The notes beneath the pieces were generated by a model. It searched no databases. It worked only from the letters and a program-made list of their open reading frames with translations, and was not told where the DNA came from. From contig CP136062.1 of NCBI GenBank assembly GCA_032622095.1, positions 229,848,578 through 229,912,577 of the forward strand: DNA of 64,000 bases, written 5' to 3'. Positions 37,001-52,000 of this stretch are shown in pieces (position 1 is the stretch's first letter; each line of letters begins with the position of its first letter). Source of the stretch: Siphonodentalium dalli. Taxonomy: Eukaryota > Mollusca > Scaphopoda > Gadilida > Siphonodentaliidae. Position numbers and translations under genes: made by a program.

Positions 37001-40000
37001 CGGCGATCCCGCTGCAGCGCGAGTGTCTCCCCATACCATCACCTGTGCGTGTTTGGCAGCTTGCCGTGTGGACCTGCGTCACAATAAAAAATGTTGAGAA
37101 CGGCACATGAAAATATGACTAGATAAATCGTACTCTGTCGTACTTTTTTTTTCATCAGGGCCCAATTCTTTCTTCATCGTAAAGGTGGCTAGTGACAACT
37201 GTTTCTTTTTAGGGGCTCGCCCGCATCGCCGCTACTACTAGACGTGTTGCCGGTTAATTTTCGTTTTGAGTCTTTCTTTTCTTTTGCCCTTATGGTGGAT
37301 TGCAGGATGACTGCGGCTAAGGTGTGCCCATAAGTGGGAGGTAGTGCCCGTTTTCTGAACTGATAGTACAGTCGTGCACGATTTGCACCTGAATTTGTCA
37401 ACGCTGCATTCAAAATAACTTTTAATTTCCGCCATTATAACTTTGGATAAATAAAAAGTAGGGAAGGGCACAAGAGATGGATCGATGATATGGATATTTC
37501 GCCGCCGCGACGACCCAAGAGCAATAATTTACTGAACGAAACAGGACCGCATCTCGTGCACCGACGGCGTTCGCAACGACATCTGCGTGCGTTTGTTTTA
37601 AGAGCTTTTGTAGGACACGCTGTTCAACAAGTTCGCACATAATGAGGTTAATATGGTGATTCGAACTACATTCGAATCACACGATCGATTTTGAATCGAA
37701 TCGAATCAGTAAGACGATTTCGAATCGAATTGAATCTCGAAGCTTCGCCGGACCCTAGCATAAATATAACCAATGGCTGAAATACTCAACAAATTGCTGC
37801 AGACATTGGCTTAGTGTCGCACTGTGGAAGTCTGCAGACAGCAAAAAGTAATTGTTGAATGCCCAGGACTAACATCAGATAACATTGATTACACATGTAT
37901 TTTGATAATCAGCTATTTTATTAAAGCCTGAACCATCACAAATAATATACTAAAAATCAACAAGAATCAAGAAATGCGAAATTGATGAATTTTGTTAAAT
38001 AAATTTGTCAAAATTTGGTAAAATACTCATTTTATAGCTTTTTAAGGATGTTTATAAAAACGTTCCTTTCACGTGTCCTTCCATTTATATATCCATTTTG
38101 TAGAGTGCACAACCCTGATTACAGAACAGAAAACCTTTCCTAGATACGTTCAGTATTTTTTTTAGTTATGTGCCTCCAAAATTTGGAGTTTGTCTAATTT
38201 CGGAGGCTCAATTTCTCAAAATTAGTTCAAATCCATTTTTTATGGTCTTGTATTTTAAAAAATAAAGAAAATGAAGGGATTCCTTGTTGTTTTAGTCATT
38301 TCCTCTCTAGGTTGTGCACAAAATATTATTTCTTTATGCATCTATGGTTGAGAGGACAAAAATATTCTTAAACAAAATGTGTGTTCCACCATTGTATGGA
38401 CAGCCAAATTTGCCTGTGGTCCAGAACCGGCGTGATGAAATAGCATATTGGATGTCATACAAATCAATAATTATATATCCATACTAGAAGGTGACCCGAC
38501 TTCGTCCGGGCTTTGACCTTGAATTGTCTATTTTGAAGGCCAAGGTCAAGTGGGGTCACGATTTGACCCGTCCAAAACACAGTGCCCGAACAAAAGTACC
38601 CGACAAAAGTACCCGTCGAAATCCATCCGGTTTTACCCGATTTGACCTTGAATTGACCATTTTGAAGGTCAAGGTCAGGTGGGGTCAAACACCAACACCC
38701 CAAAAATGGTGGAAATCGGCCCAGCGGATACCGGGAAATCGGCCCAGCGGATACCGAGATACCCTTTGCATCAAATTTCGTCCGTAAAAATCCGCCAGTT
38801 TAACCCGATTTGATTTCCAAACACAGTGCCCGAACAAAAGTACCCGACAAAAGTACCCGTCGAAATCCATCCGGTTTTACCCGATTTGACCTTGAATTTA
38901 CCATTTTGAAGGTCAAGGTCAGGTGGACCAACACCCCAAAAATGGTGGAAATCGGCCAAGCGGATACCGGGAAATCGGCCCATCGGATACCGAGATACCC
39001 TATGCATCAAATTTCGTCCGTAAAAATCCGCCAGTTTAACCCGATTTGATTTCCACTGAAGTATATAAACGCGCCTCATATACACACGCTCATTAATTAT
39101 CAAGTTTCAACGTAAAGATAAATTACCATCGGTGCCCGAGATATCGCCAAGACGTCTGAAACAGTCAAATGCATCGGCCGGAGAAGAGTTAACGTGATCT
39201 AACTTTATGACCTCTAACGACGTCATAGAAGTTAGGCATTGTTTTTACCCTGATAGAAGATCGTACCACTTCTTCTTAATAATTGAGGCAGATAACTAAA
39301 ACGGATACATACATATTATATATCGTTGGAAAGAGGAAACACGAAAGATTCTCATAGTGTCATTATTATGACTGGCATGTTATTATTCGCGCTGTTTCGA
39401 ATCGATTTGTAAGCACCGAACTGAAATATATTAGCGCAAAACGGCGTAAAAACAGATTTGACCTCGGCACGTGAAAAGTTGACCTCGCACGGACAAATTA
39501 ATAGGCCTATGTTGGTCCTGACCCGAAAATACCCCCACATACCAAGTTTCATCGAAATCGGCTGGGCCATTTTCGAGTCCATCGATTACAAACACACAAA
39601 CAAACAAACAAACAAACAGATCTTCCAAAATATATAATAGATTCCCTGTCTTTCTCATAATCACTTAAGTATACATCGTTAAACACATTGTAAAGGAATT
39701 TCCCAAATCATGGTGTAGAAAATCAAATTATGGCCTATTAATCTTTAGAATTGACTCATCTAAAAATGCCATTTTGGGGCGTTTTTTGTTAATTTTATAA
39801 GGTTTTTGTGTATAAATTGTAAAAACAATGTATGTTTAATGTGCAAAATCATTTGAACTTTCCTCCTGAAACACTTTAGTGTTGAAATAAATGCCTTATG
39901 TTGGATATGTCAATGAATGTCACTGAATTTCACAAATTTTTCTGGAAACTGATGCCAAATTGAATATCTGAAAAATGGGGTAGGGGAAATCATATTGACA

Positions 40001-43000
40001 AAATCTAGAAAAAAATATGGACCTTGATGCATAAAACTTTAACATCACCAGGTCCTACAAACCTTATTCTTTCACACAGAGTAAACTGCTTCCTGTTTTG
40101 ATGTTCATATTTAGAGCTACGATCCTTTTTGTTGTAACTCAATGGCGAAATGGCGATTCATTATTTCGGACTGGTTCTATATAACATGCTGATAAAAGTT
40201 CTCAATAAACATCTAATAATTTTTAAAGTACTAAACTGTTTACCATGCAAGAATAATCTGCAAAAACTGGAATAAAACAACCCTTTGTCTCCAATGACTA
40301 GAATATGGTGACAAGATCATAGCCTTTGTGATTTCACCTACCCCATTATCAACATTCAAATTTGGAGTCAGTTTCTTGAAAAATATGTGAAATCCAGTGA
40401 CTGTTGATTGGCATAACCAATGTAATCATAGTTTTCCCAACACTAAGTGTTTTAGGAGGAACGTTCAAATGATTTTACACATTAAACACTAATTGTATTC
40501 ATTGTTGTTTACTATTTGTGCACAAAAAAACATTTAAATGGACAAAAACACCACAAATCAGTCCAAAATGGCATTTTGGAAAAGAGTCAATACATAAGAT
40601 TCATAGGGCCATAAGTTGATTATGGCACATATGTGTTTAGAAATTCCAGCACAGTGTATTTAACCTAGTATACGTAAGAGGTTATGAGAAATACAGGGCA
40701 TATGGATATCAATTTATTGAGTTGTATGACCTCAAATCTGGTATTTCATCACACCACTTCTGTGTCACAAGGCAAATTTGGCTACGTCCATACAACGGAA
40801 CACACATTTTGTTTAAGAATATTTTTGTCTTCTCGACCATAGATGCATAAATAAATCTTTTTTTTTAGTGAGGCAACGAATACAACAGTAAGATATCCCT
40901 TCATTGTTCTCTAGTTTTTAAAATACTAGACCCTAAAATATGGATTTTTAGCTAATTCTTCAGAAATTGAGGCTCCGAAATTTCTGTTCTGTAATCAGGA
41001 TTGTGTACTCAACAAAATGGACATATAAATGGAAGCACATGTGAAAAGAAGTTTTTTATAAACATCCTTGAAAAGCTATAAAAGTTTACCAAATTTTACT
41101 AAATTTATTTCACAAATTTTATCAATTTCGCCTTACTTGATCCATTTTGATTTTTAGTATGTTGTTTATAATTGGTTAATAGACTTATTTCTGCTAAGAA
41201 ACATTGTGTTGCAATTAGTTTGAGGTTTGGCACTTTATTCTCATAAATGCACTGGACTAATAGGCAGGAAGATCTATTATGAACATGGGAGGGAAAGATG
41301 TTATGAGTTATGTATTCAAGCGAACATCCCAAGCAATAATAATGAGTGCTCTGTCTCTCAAGATCGACAACGACATTGTACACATCGACCCACAACTCTT
41401 GTTTCAGAGGCTTATCACTGTTGCCAAAGCACCGACCAGAGGTGATGTAACCTGCTGTGTCAGACTTTTAGGTAGAAAAGGATTTCATTTACATTATCAC
41501 CAGGTGCAGTGTTGGAAGGGGCTTAATTTGGAACCAACTGATGGGGATGGCAGGTTAAGGATGGGCGGCTTATCCTATCAAATGTGAGGAACCACCAGCT
41601 CCAAAAGAACTACTGAACATCATTCGTTGTAAATGTAAAACGGACTGCAAAAGCAATATGTGCACATGCCTTATCAGAAAATCAGAACGATCTATCCAGA
41701 CTTATTATTTTTTCAAAATTCTATATGTTTTTAATGAATTTCTATATTTTTTCACTATTTTGCCACAAGATATGGACAACTTAGTGTCATTGATACCACA
41801 ACCTGGCCCAAAATTGATGGAAAATCCCATATATAACTGACTGACAACAGTCCAAGTCCAACTATGGCAATTTTCTAATGCATAAACATGTAATGTGAAA
41901 TTCCATTTTTCTCTGATTTCTTGCCATTTTTACATCTTTTCACCCTAAAATATTTTGATTATTTGCTTGTAGTAACAACATTAAAAAAAACCCATAATTG
42001 TGGATATAACTATATAACAATAGTTCCAAGCCCAGTTATGATAATTTTATAACTGCATCAAGAGTTAAAGTACACTTCCAGTTTTCACTTAATTTTGGCA
42101 AATTTTACAACTTTTTAACCCAAATTTCGAAAATTTAATCAATATTTATAGAATAAAATGATACAAAATCTTGGATACAACTGTACCACAGTTTATCATT
42201 ATGAAACTATAACAATTGTATGTTTACATCAAGAGTTCTTAACAAAAAATGTTAATCTCCATTTTTCACCAATTTTTCGCCACTTTTTGCCTCAAAAAGG
42301 CCATTTCGCATGTTCAGATTTTTGTTCATTTTTAGCTGAGTATACTCATTGATGCTCCCAACCAAAATAAAACAAAATCTTTTGTGTTGCAATTATTTTG
42401 AGGTTCAGCCCTATTTTCTCATAAATGCACTGTGTTACGATGTGTTTTGGTGAATGGACATTTGTTTCTGGGTGTGACTGTACTGTACATTCTGAAGCGG
42501 AAGGAAGTGATGTCATTGCGAGAGAGTTGAGAGAGTGTGTAGAAATACGAGAGAGAGAATGGAACTGATAAAAACAATACATAGAATCTACACAATTCAT
42601 TCCGATAAACAATGCACGGAAATCTATGAAACATGAACCGTTGACTGAAAGTGAAATAACACAATTGCGGAGCTCATCTGGACAAATCAATTGGATAGTT
42701 AATCAGACACGCCCCGATGCAGCATATGATGCTTTGGAGATCAGCACATCTATCAAAGAACCCAAAGTTGAACACTTAGTTAAATGCAACAAAATTCTAA
42801 AACAGCTCAAATTGGAATCATTCGAAATAAAATTCCCGGTACTTAATGATGTTAACAATCTTCGACTCAGACTATACTGTGATGCCTCATTTGCAAACCT
42901 TCCTGATGGATATTCTAGCTCTTGTGGTTATATGATATTCTTGGTTGACAATAATGAAAAATGTAGTCCAATTTGCTGGAAGTCTAACAAAATTCGGAGA

Positions 43001-46000
43001 GTTGTGAAGAGTACACTAGTAGTCTGGTCGATAAACTCAAATTTTAGGGTCAACCTAGAAAAAATTCGGACTAAGTTGGTTTTTATACCATTTTGAAGAG
43101 GAAGCTCTCCTCTATAACATATCCAAAATCCGCTAAAATCCACTTTGAGCATTTTTTGTAATTCAAGATGGCGTCCAAGATGGCTGCCATTTTCCTATAA
43201 GTCAGCTTGATGCAATTATAGTGAGAACATCTTGTCATATGTAGACACATGTATACATTTTTGTGAAGCTAAGACATAACGCCACCTTTATTTGCCAAAA
43301 TTGGAAGTCCCCGTCCAAGATGGCCGCCAAAATGGCGACCGGAAGTGGAATGTTTAAGTTGTTTTACTAATATCTTTAAGATAAGTTTCTGTGGTTTGGA
43401 ACTGGATGAGAATTGTGACTTTATTTTGTATTTAGCATGTTAAATGACCATTGGAGCAATGAAATATGTTGTTCGTGGAGTCCATACTCCTTCCGATCAC
43501 TCAAAAATTCAATTTTACAAAACGCGGTATAACATTTCACAAAAGATCCCCATTGGGATTCTAGTCATATTTCATCAAGAAGTGGGAAGAACTGTGCAAT
43601 GTAAGTGATGTATTCTATATCTAATTGATATTCGAACTCAATGGTACTAAAATTGTCACTTTGGCTCAAAATGGCTGCCAAAATGGCTGCCAAAATATGG
43701 AAAATGGTAATTATTATCCCAGCGTGCCATGCAACCGCTTACAAGTTGTGGTGATGCACACAATTGATTATTCTGTCTTATATACATTGAATACCAACAT
43801 TACTTATGCACCTTGATTAATTTTTACTATTTACTATTCTGAAATTACCAGAATTATGGGATTTTTCTATCACAAACAGCATCAAACTCGGCAAAAAATA
43901 ACTTTTCATGTTTGGACCATTTTTTTCAAGTAAAATGGAACTATCTTTGGTATCAAAGTTTCTTTTTTTTTTATATGCATTAAATGTGTCAAATTGTGGC
44001 GTTTTAGACAATATTACTCAAGATGACTTACAAAATGGCAACCAAATTTGGTAAAAAGTTTATATTCCGAACATTATTCTCTGCTGTTCCGAAATGGTAG
44101 TAAATTGTGACTCACTTGGTTATTAAACATGCTACTTAATCAACTGACAACTAAATTTTATATTCTGGTTGTCCCAGCACCTTATGAGGCACGACAAATT
44201 CAGTTTAAGGGATGCAGTATGGATTTTGCCGAACACCTCTTTAGGGATTCTGTCCATGTTTTTTAACGGAAACGGACAGAATGTTGAAACTGAACTGAAA
44301 GGGATCATATTATGTGGCTACTCTGGCTCATTTGCATCAAAATTGATTAACTTATAAACTATTATCAGTAAAACCGTTTTCTTCACATTGCATATAATTT
44401 AATGTGGATATTACCTCTATCGATTAGCATATCCTTGAGTTATTGTGGAAAGCGATAGTCACACATGTGCACCAGTACAAATCACACATGAGCATGCAGT
44501 CACTCCATATATACATGGCCACCACATAAATGGTCATGTGCCACTCGCTGTGTAGACATACACCTCACCCATTACCATACAGCCACACTTGGGTTTATCC
44601 ATACACCAAAGCATGACCCTATAGCCGTGAATAACCATGCAGACACACCAGGTATACTCCTACACCTCACACGACCTGTATACATATTCACTACATACAT
44701 GAACACAAAGTAACCTCTTGTATACCTATTCGCCTCACCATATGCCATACAGTAACTCCATGTATATTTATTTGCCACATGCATAGCCATATAACCACTA
44801 AAGATATACATATACACCACACCGATGACCATACAGTCACTCCTGGTATACATGTTCGTTACATCCATGATCATACATCTCTTTTTGTATACCTATTTGC
44901 CTCACCCGTGGTCGTACAGTCTCACGCCATGTATATATATATATATATATTTGCGACACCCGTGGCCATATAGCCACTCAAGATATACATATACACCCAA
45001 CCCAAAACCATAGAGTCAGTCCAGGTATATACATATAGACCTCACCAATGGCCTTACAGCCCTTCTAGATATAGCAATGTCCCGTACCGCGCACACGGCC
45101 ATTCATACACTCCAGGCTTGCATATACACCTGACCCATGACAATTCAGCATCTCGCTGTATACGCATAAACCACATTCGTGATCATAGTCACACCTTGTA
45201 TATCAATTCACCCCACCATTAATTTGTGCCATACTGTCAATCCCTATATACATATTGCCAGTGGCCATATAGTCACTCATGATATACACATACACCTCAC
45301 CCATGACCACAGCGTCACTCCAGGTGTATATATATATACCTCATCATTGGCCATACAGCCCTTCTAGATATACCACTACCCCGCACACACGGCCATTCGT
45401 ACACTTCAGACTTGCATATACAGCTCAACCGAGACAATTCAGCCACTCGCTGTATACATATACACCGTCTCCATGAGCATTCAGCTATTCACTGTATGCT
45501 TGTACACACCACCAATGACAATACAATAGGCCCTACATATAAACATATACATCCCACCATCACCATGAGGTCACTATATATATACACTAGCCGCCAATGG
45601 CATCAAAGTGTACTCCATGTATGCATATACACTTCAACAATGACGTGCAGTCATTCCATGTACACATATACACATTGCCCATAACCATACAACCACATCC
45701 TATTTATACAAACACCCATCCATTACCATACATCCAACATATGTATACATATACACCCACCCATGGCAATACAGCCACCCAATGTACACATGTACAGCCC
45801 ACCCTTGACCACACAGTCACTCCATGTATACATCCAGGACAGTGTAGCTGCTCTTGTTATGCCCATAAACCACTTCAATGACCAGACAGCCACTCACTGT
45901 AAACATGTTCACCTCACACATCACCATACAGCTACTCCTTATATACCTATACATCTCACCATGGGCACCCCATCCATGACCATATGGTCACACATTGTAT

Positions 46001-49000
46001 AACTATTCACATCATTCATGAATACATTAACTCCATGTATACCTACTCACCTCGCCTACAGTCAACAGACATACACACTGTATTAAGTTGATTGATGTTG
46101 ATGCTAATGGGCCAGAATAGCCACATAATATGATCCCTCTCAGTTCCGTTTCAACATTCTGCCCATTTCCGTTCAAAAGCAAGAAAGTTTTTGGCAAAAT
46201 CCATATTGCATTCCTCAAAATGAACTTGTCATGCCTCGTAGGGTACCGGGACAACCAGAATAGAACATTTAGTTGATTAAGTAGCATGTGAGTCACAATT
46301 GATTATGTATACATATACACCACGTATATACACATATGCATATGTATATAATAATGTTTACCAAATTTGGTTGCCATTTTGGAAGCCATCTTGAGTAATT
46401 CTGTCTAAAACACCTCAGTGTGACACATGTAACACATATCAAAACAATAAACATATTTGATACCAAACATGGTTTCATTTTACTTAAAAAAAATGTCTCA
46501 AACCTGAACAGCGATTTTTTTTGCCGATTTTGATATCAGATTTGTGATTGAAAATTTCGAATAATTCTGGTAATTTCAGTGGTTAAAATAGTAATAAATA
46601 CCCAAGGTGCATCAGAAATGTTAGTAGTCAAGCTATATAAGACAGAGTAGTCAATTGTGTGCATCAACACAACTTGTAAGCGGTTGCATGGCACGCTGGG
46701 ATAATAACTACCATTTTCCATATTTTGACAGCCATTTTGGCAGCCATTTTGAGCCAAAGTGACAATTTTGGTACCATTGACTTAAAATATCAATAAGATA
46801 TAGAATGCATCACTTACAGTGCACAGTTCTTCCCACTTCTTGATGAAATATGACTAGAATTCCAATGGGGATCTTTTGTGAAATGTTATACCGCGTTTTG
46901 TAAAATTGAATTTTTGAGTGATCGGAAGGGGTGTGGACCTCAAGAACAGCATATTCCATTGTTCCAATCGTCATTTAACATGCTAAATACAAATTAAAGT
47001 CACAATTCTCAACCAGTTCCAAACCACAGAAACTTATCTTAAAGATATTAGTAAAAAAAACTTTAAAATTCCACTTCCGGTCGCCATTTTGGCGGCCATC
47101 TTGGACGGGGAGTTCCTATTTTGGCACATAAAGGTGGTCTTATGTCTTAGCTTCACAAAAATGTATACAGGTGTATACATATGACAAGATGTTCTCACTA
47201 TAATTGCATCAAGCTGACTTATTGGAAAATGGCAGCCATCTTGGACGCCATCTTGAATTACAAAAAATGCTCAAAGCGGATTTTAGCGGATTTTGGATAT
47301 GTTATAGAGGAGAGCTTCCTCTTCAAAATGGTATACAAACCAACTTAGTCCAAATTTGTTCTAGGTCAAATCTTTTATCGACCAGACTATAGCTGCCGAG
47401 GCACTAGCCATGGTTGACGGACTGGATGCAGCATATTATTTGGGCTGCATATTGAGTGAATTACTTTTCAACACTGTGGATAGAAACAAAATGCACATTG
47501 ATGTGTTCACTGATAATCGTTCTCTAGTGGAGAATATAAATTCAACCAAGTTAGCATCTGAAAAGAGACTAAGAATAGACATTTCCAACATCAAGCAGAT
47601 GCTAAATGAAGGAGACATTTCAAAACTTCAATGGATAGAGAGTAAGAACCAACTGGCAGATGCATTAACCAAAAAGGGGGCTTCACATAAAGAATTATCA
47701 CAGATACTTGTATGTGGACAGGCATAGAAAAAATAACCTATCACACTGGACTGCCATGGATGATAATAGGTCACGTTCTAATTGTGAACTAAAATTATAC
47801 TTGTATGTGTAGAGCACATGTAGCGCACTACTATTGCCATAAAAATAATTATAGATACAGGTTCCGTCCAATTTTAAACCATATAAAACTACCACAACTT
47901 TTCAATACCAGAAATGAGAATAAGAGGAAGTTTTAACACTCCACTTTAGCATAGGCAAATTTTTGCTAATTAACATAATATTACCTCTATTTTATGACGG
48001 AGTTGGGACAATTTCTCTCTAACTTGAGCATTGAGGTCATCGAGAATTTCACTTGTGATCCCATAATCTCTCACATCCTGAAAATTAAAATTCAATACAA
48101 TTATACTGCTACGATAATCATGTGAATTGATCTTCGCAGATACAACGTGACATCAAATATCCACTGGGAAAAGTACCTGTGAAAACAGTACCAGAGACAA
48201 ACAACACTAACTATCCTAGTTGAATTCAGCTATATATTATACCCTCCAGTCAGTAAGTTTTATGCAACATGACAAAATTGGGAAAAGCAATTGTACTTTG
48301 TAGTGGAATAGTGTACAATTGTAAAGTTCAGATACTTTACACTGGGTACTATTTTTTTATATTGAGTTTGACAAGTCTTTTTGTGAAAAAAACATTCAGA
48401 TACCAGCTAGTACATACGAATATCGAGTCTATAAAAAAACATACAAGTAACGACCACTAGTGTGAGTGAGCAATTAATAATGGTGCATAGCGATGACCCA
48501 ATGAAACCTTATGAAATACCACCATTTCATTTTCAAATAAATTTTACTGTGTATTGGCAGCACTTTGTCGAGGTTATATTAGTAATGCCTGATTCAATCA
48601 TTTACTGTAGAAACTATATGATGACATCGGTACTTCGATAGCTTATTTTTGATGCACATTTTCCATATTTGTCGTGTTGCATAGAGAGAGTATAATACTA
48701 GTATAAAGCTGAATTCAGCGAGGATTTTCACATTTCATAGACCTGATGTTACTCTCGGGCTCCAAATAAAAGTGCAGGCCCCAATAATAGTGCAGGGTGG
48801 AAATTTCATTGAAAGTTAATAAAAGTGCAGACCCAAATAATAGTGCAGGGGAAACTCTGAGCAAAACATCAACTGTTAAACATATTATTTTTACAGTTCG
48901 TGTAGGTCAAGTATAGGAATCAACATAGTACGGTATGTGTCATGTGGTGTTTTATTCAGTATTTAAATGTTCACATGTGTGTCATATACATGCATAAAGA

Positions 49001-52000
49001 TATAAACTCATCATTTTGGTATCAGAGTCATATAGAAATCGTGAGTTTGTGCTGATTTCAATTTTCATAGCCTGAAAATTAATAAACGTGCAGACCCAAA
49101 TAAGCACTGTGCAGGGGGGAAATTTCCCAAGAAAATAATAAACGTGCATGCATGTTTATTTGGAGCCCAAGAGTATGAGCTTGTGTAAATATCATTTTTA
49201 TTCTATTATTCACTAGTAAAGTGAGTTGATAGTACAACTGAGATAATCAAGACCCTTAATAAATAATCCCATAATCTCTCTAATTAGTTGTCAATTTTAC
49301 CATCGGTCTCTATCTGTCTGTATCAGTAGATATCTCAGTGCAGGAACCAATTCTGGTTATAGACGCACTGGTCCAGGTGATACAATCACTGAGTAACTTT
49401 ATAACCCTGTGGTGACTCCAGCAGCGTTCTTTAACATGCACACACCGAGGCGTGTACACAGGTCAGCCATTAATGTCCGATCATGCAGCATATTGCACTC
49501 ATGACAACATACCTGGACAAATGTTGTAATGGGGGGGGGGGCATTTTGCATTCGGATCTTTATTCAGTGATCTTGAATGAGACTTTTCCACCTGACAGAC
49601 TTGGTATCTGACCGAGTTCGGATATTTGTCATAATACCCTGACCAGGTTGCGATCCCAGATCCGCTAACACGAGAGACCAGTACGCTACCTCTCGGCTAC
49701 TGATTTCCCATATTATAAAATGCTCTTTCAATAAGACAAATACCAAGTTGCGCACACAAGCCATAATCCCTGTAATAATTAACTAGATAAAAAAATCTTT
49801 CTTGGCGAATCTTCTATCGGTAAAAAATACCCTGTGTTATATTACATTATATGCACATTCATTACACCTGGGCTAATCTTCCCTCTGGAATCTTCCCATC
49901 AAAGAAAATGTCATGATGATCAAGTACCACTGTGTTTTGTGCTGAGGGAAGCAATAATTTTATATAGATATGCACATAGATTGTCGCCAACGCGAAAGTA
50001 GTATTAATTGTAGAAAGCGATGTCATCAGTTGATCAGCGACACGTCACACAGGTGTGCACAACATGTTCAGTTTACATACGCCATGAATCCGCATGATAC
50101 GGTGGGTCCGTGACTACCCGCCCCCGAGACAACCCGCCCCCGTTCACTCTGAGACAACCCGCCCCCGGACAACCCGCCCCCAAAAATCAATTAGCGGTAA
50201 TCAGTGGCTAATTAGGAGGTGTGAGGGGATTATAAGATGTTTGTTTAACGAAACTGGGTTGTTTTTTTATAGATTTTTATTTGATTTAACAATTAACATA
50301 TAGACCACAATAAATACACATGTAATATAATATAACTTATGAACACAAAAATGCATCAACGATAATATGTTTATTTATTACGAAGTTTAATGAACGAAAT
50401 TTAAAAACGGAACGAATGAATATGAACGAAGATTAAAAACACAATTTAATAAGTTTAACGAACAATGATTAATTTGAGGCTGTCGCTGCTGTTGTCTGTC
50501 TGCACGGGACACACTAATAGTTGTAGTCCGAGCCCGAGCCCGAGTCCAGTAAAATGTGTAGTTGGGATATTCAATTTTGTTTATTGTCGTTAATATAATT
50601 CCCATAGTGATGAATTTTGGTTTGTGGTAAGTTATGCCAATTACAAATAAAAAAAACTAAAAAGATAATTTGTAAGTCTTATATTTCAACTTTTATCGAC
50701 ATTTTTCGTTCTCCAGCACACTAAAAGTTGTAGTTGGAATCAGCCGAGCCGGCCGCCGAGTCGCTAATTAGCTGTTAATTGCTATTGTTAGGAATATGTT
50801 GGCGGCTCAAATCAATGGATCAATCATCATACCCAGCGTCCAGCAGCAAACGAACTCCGTGGTATATGTGGTATATTCTCTTTAGCGTTTTTGGTAGAAT
50901 TTTGTACAACCCAGAAAACTGGTAACACTTCTTTATAAATGTTAAATTACGCCAACACCTTTTAGATTGTTTGGAACAGAAATGCTTCTCCACATTTCCT
51001 TCAAGGAAGAAGCAAATGAAACTCAGTAAGAAGCATGTATTAACGTATGAATTGGAACTAGATTGTGATAAATGCCGTTTGCCAAATTTATTTGATGACA
51101 TGGTCGAATGCTCTAAGGAGGATTGTGAGACATGGGTACACCATATGTGTACAGGTGACCCATATAAAAAAACAACCCGGGGTACATACCCCGGTATACC
51201 TGGGTATACCGTGGTTTACCAGGGTTGTACCCTGGTATATTCCCAGTTGTACCATGGTACAACCCTGTCTGTCCACGGTACAATCTTGACACAAAGCATA
51301 AAGTTACAAATTATTGGCTAATCAACCTATGTGAAGATTTTTGAGGGACCTTCTAACTACATGCCACATAGTGCGAAGCTGAAAACCTCACAATACTTCA
51401 GGGGTTGCAGATCTTTTTTGCACCTTGGTATACCCCGGTGTGATAAATAACTTTTATGGAAATGGTGTTCAAGCTGCTGGAGAGACAATTCTGAGCGATA
51501 GCTCTGTTTAGAATGGTCAGGTTTTTCAGACTACCCTCTCCCCTATACATATATCGCACCACAATGCCATGTTCTTTGATCCAAGTAGTATGTGACATAA
51601 TTTCCCATATTAAAAAAAGCCTGGGGTACATACCCCGGTATACCCGGGTATACCATGGTGTACCCCGGTAGCCTTGTCTATCCTCAGATACAACCCTGGT
51701 TGTACCCAGGTACAATCTTGACACAAAGCATTGAGTTACACATGTTTGCTGTTTAAATTCGGGGCATATAATACTGACCACCTGTGAATGGGAAGGTACA
51801 GTGGAAAATTCTACAACACAGCTGCCTCTTTATACAGCCTGCTTATGGGGTCAGTATTCTATTGCCAATGCAATGCTACAGGTGGTATCAATTTCAACAA
51901 TCCACATACTTTGCAATTTTATTGTATCACTGCTGATAAGGCTACTCTGTCTGCCATTTAGCATTGGGTAGAGAGGAAGAGAGAGAGAGAGAGAGAGTTG

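Noticed and set aside
44572-46002. A cluster of overlapping 60-100-codon frames with Tyr/His/Thr-rich text
   Set aside because: All lie in the degenerate tandem array at the centre of the fold-back element, in several frames and both strands.
49561-49712. Functional tRNA gene on the minus strand
   Set aside because: A and B boxes are present but no cloverleaf or acceptor stem closes; a SINE head explains it better.
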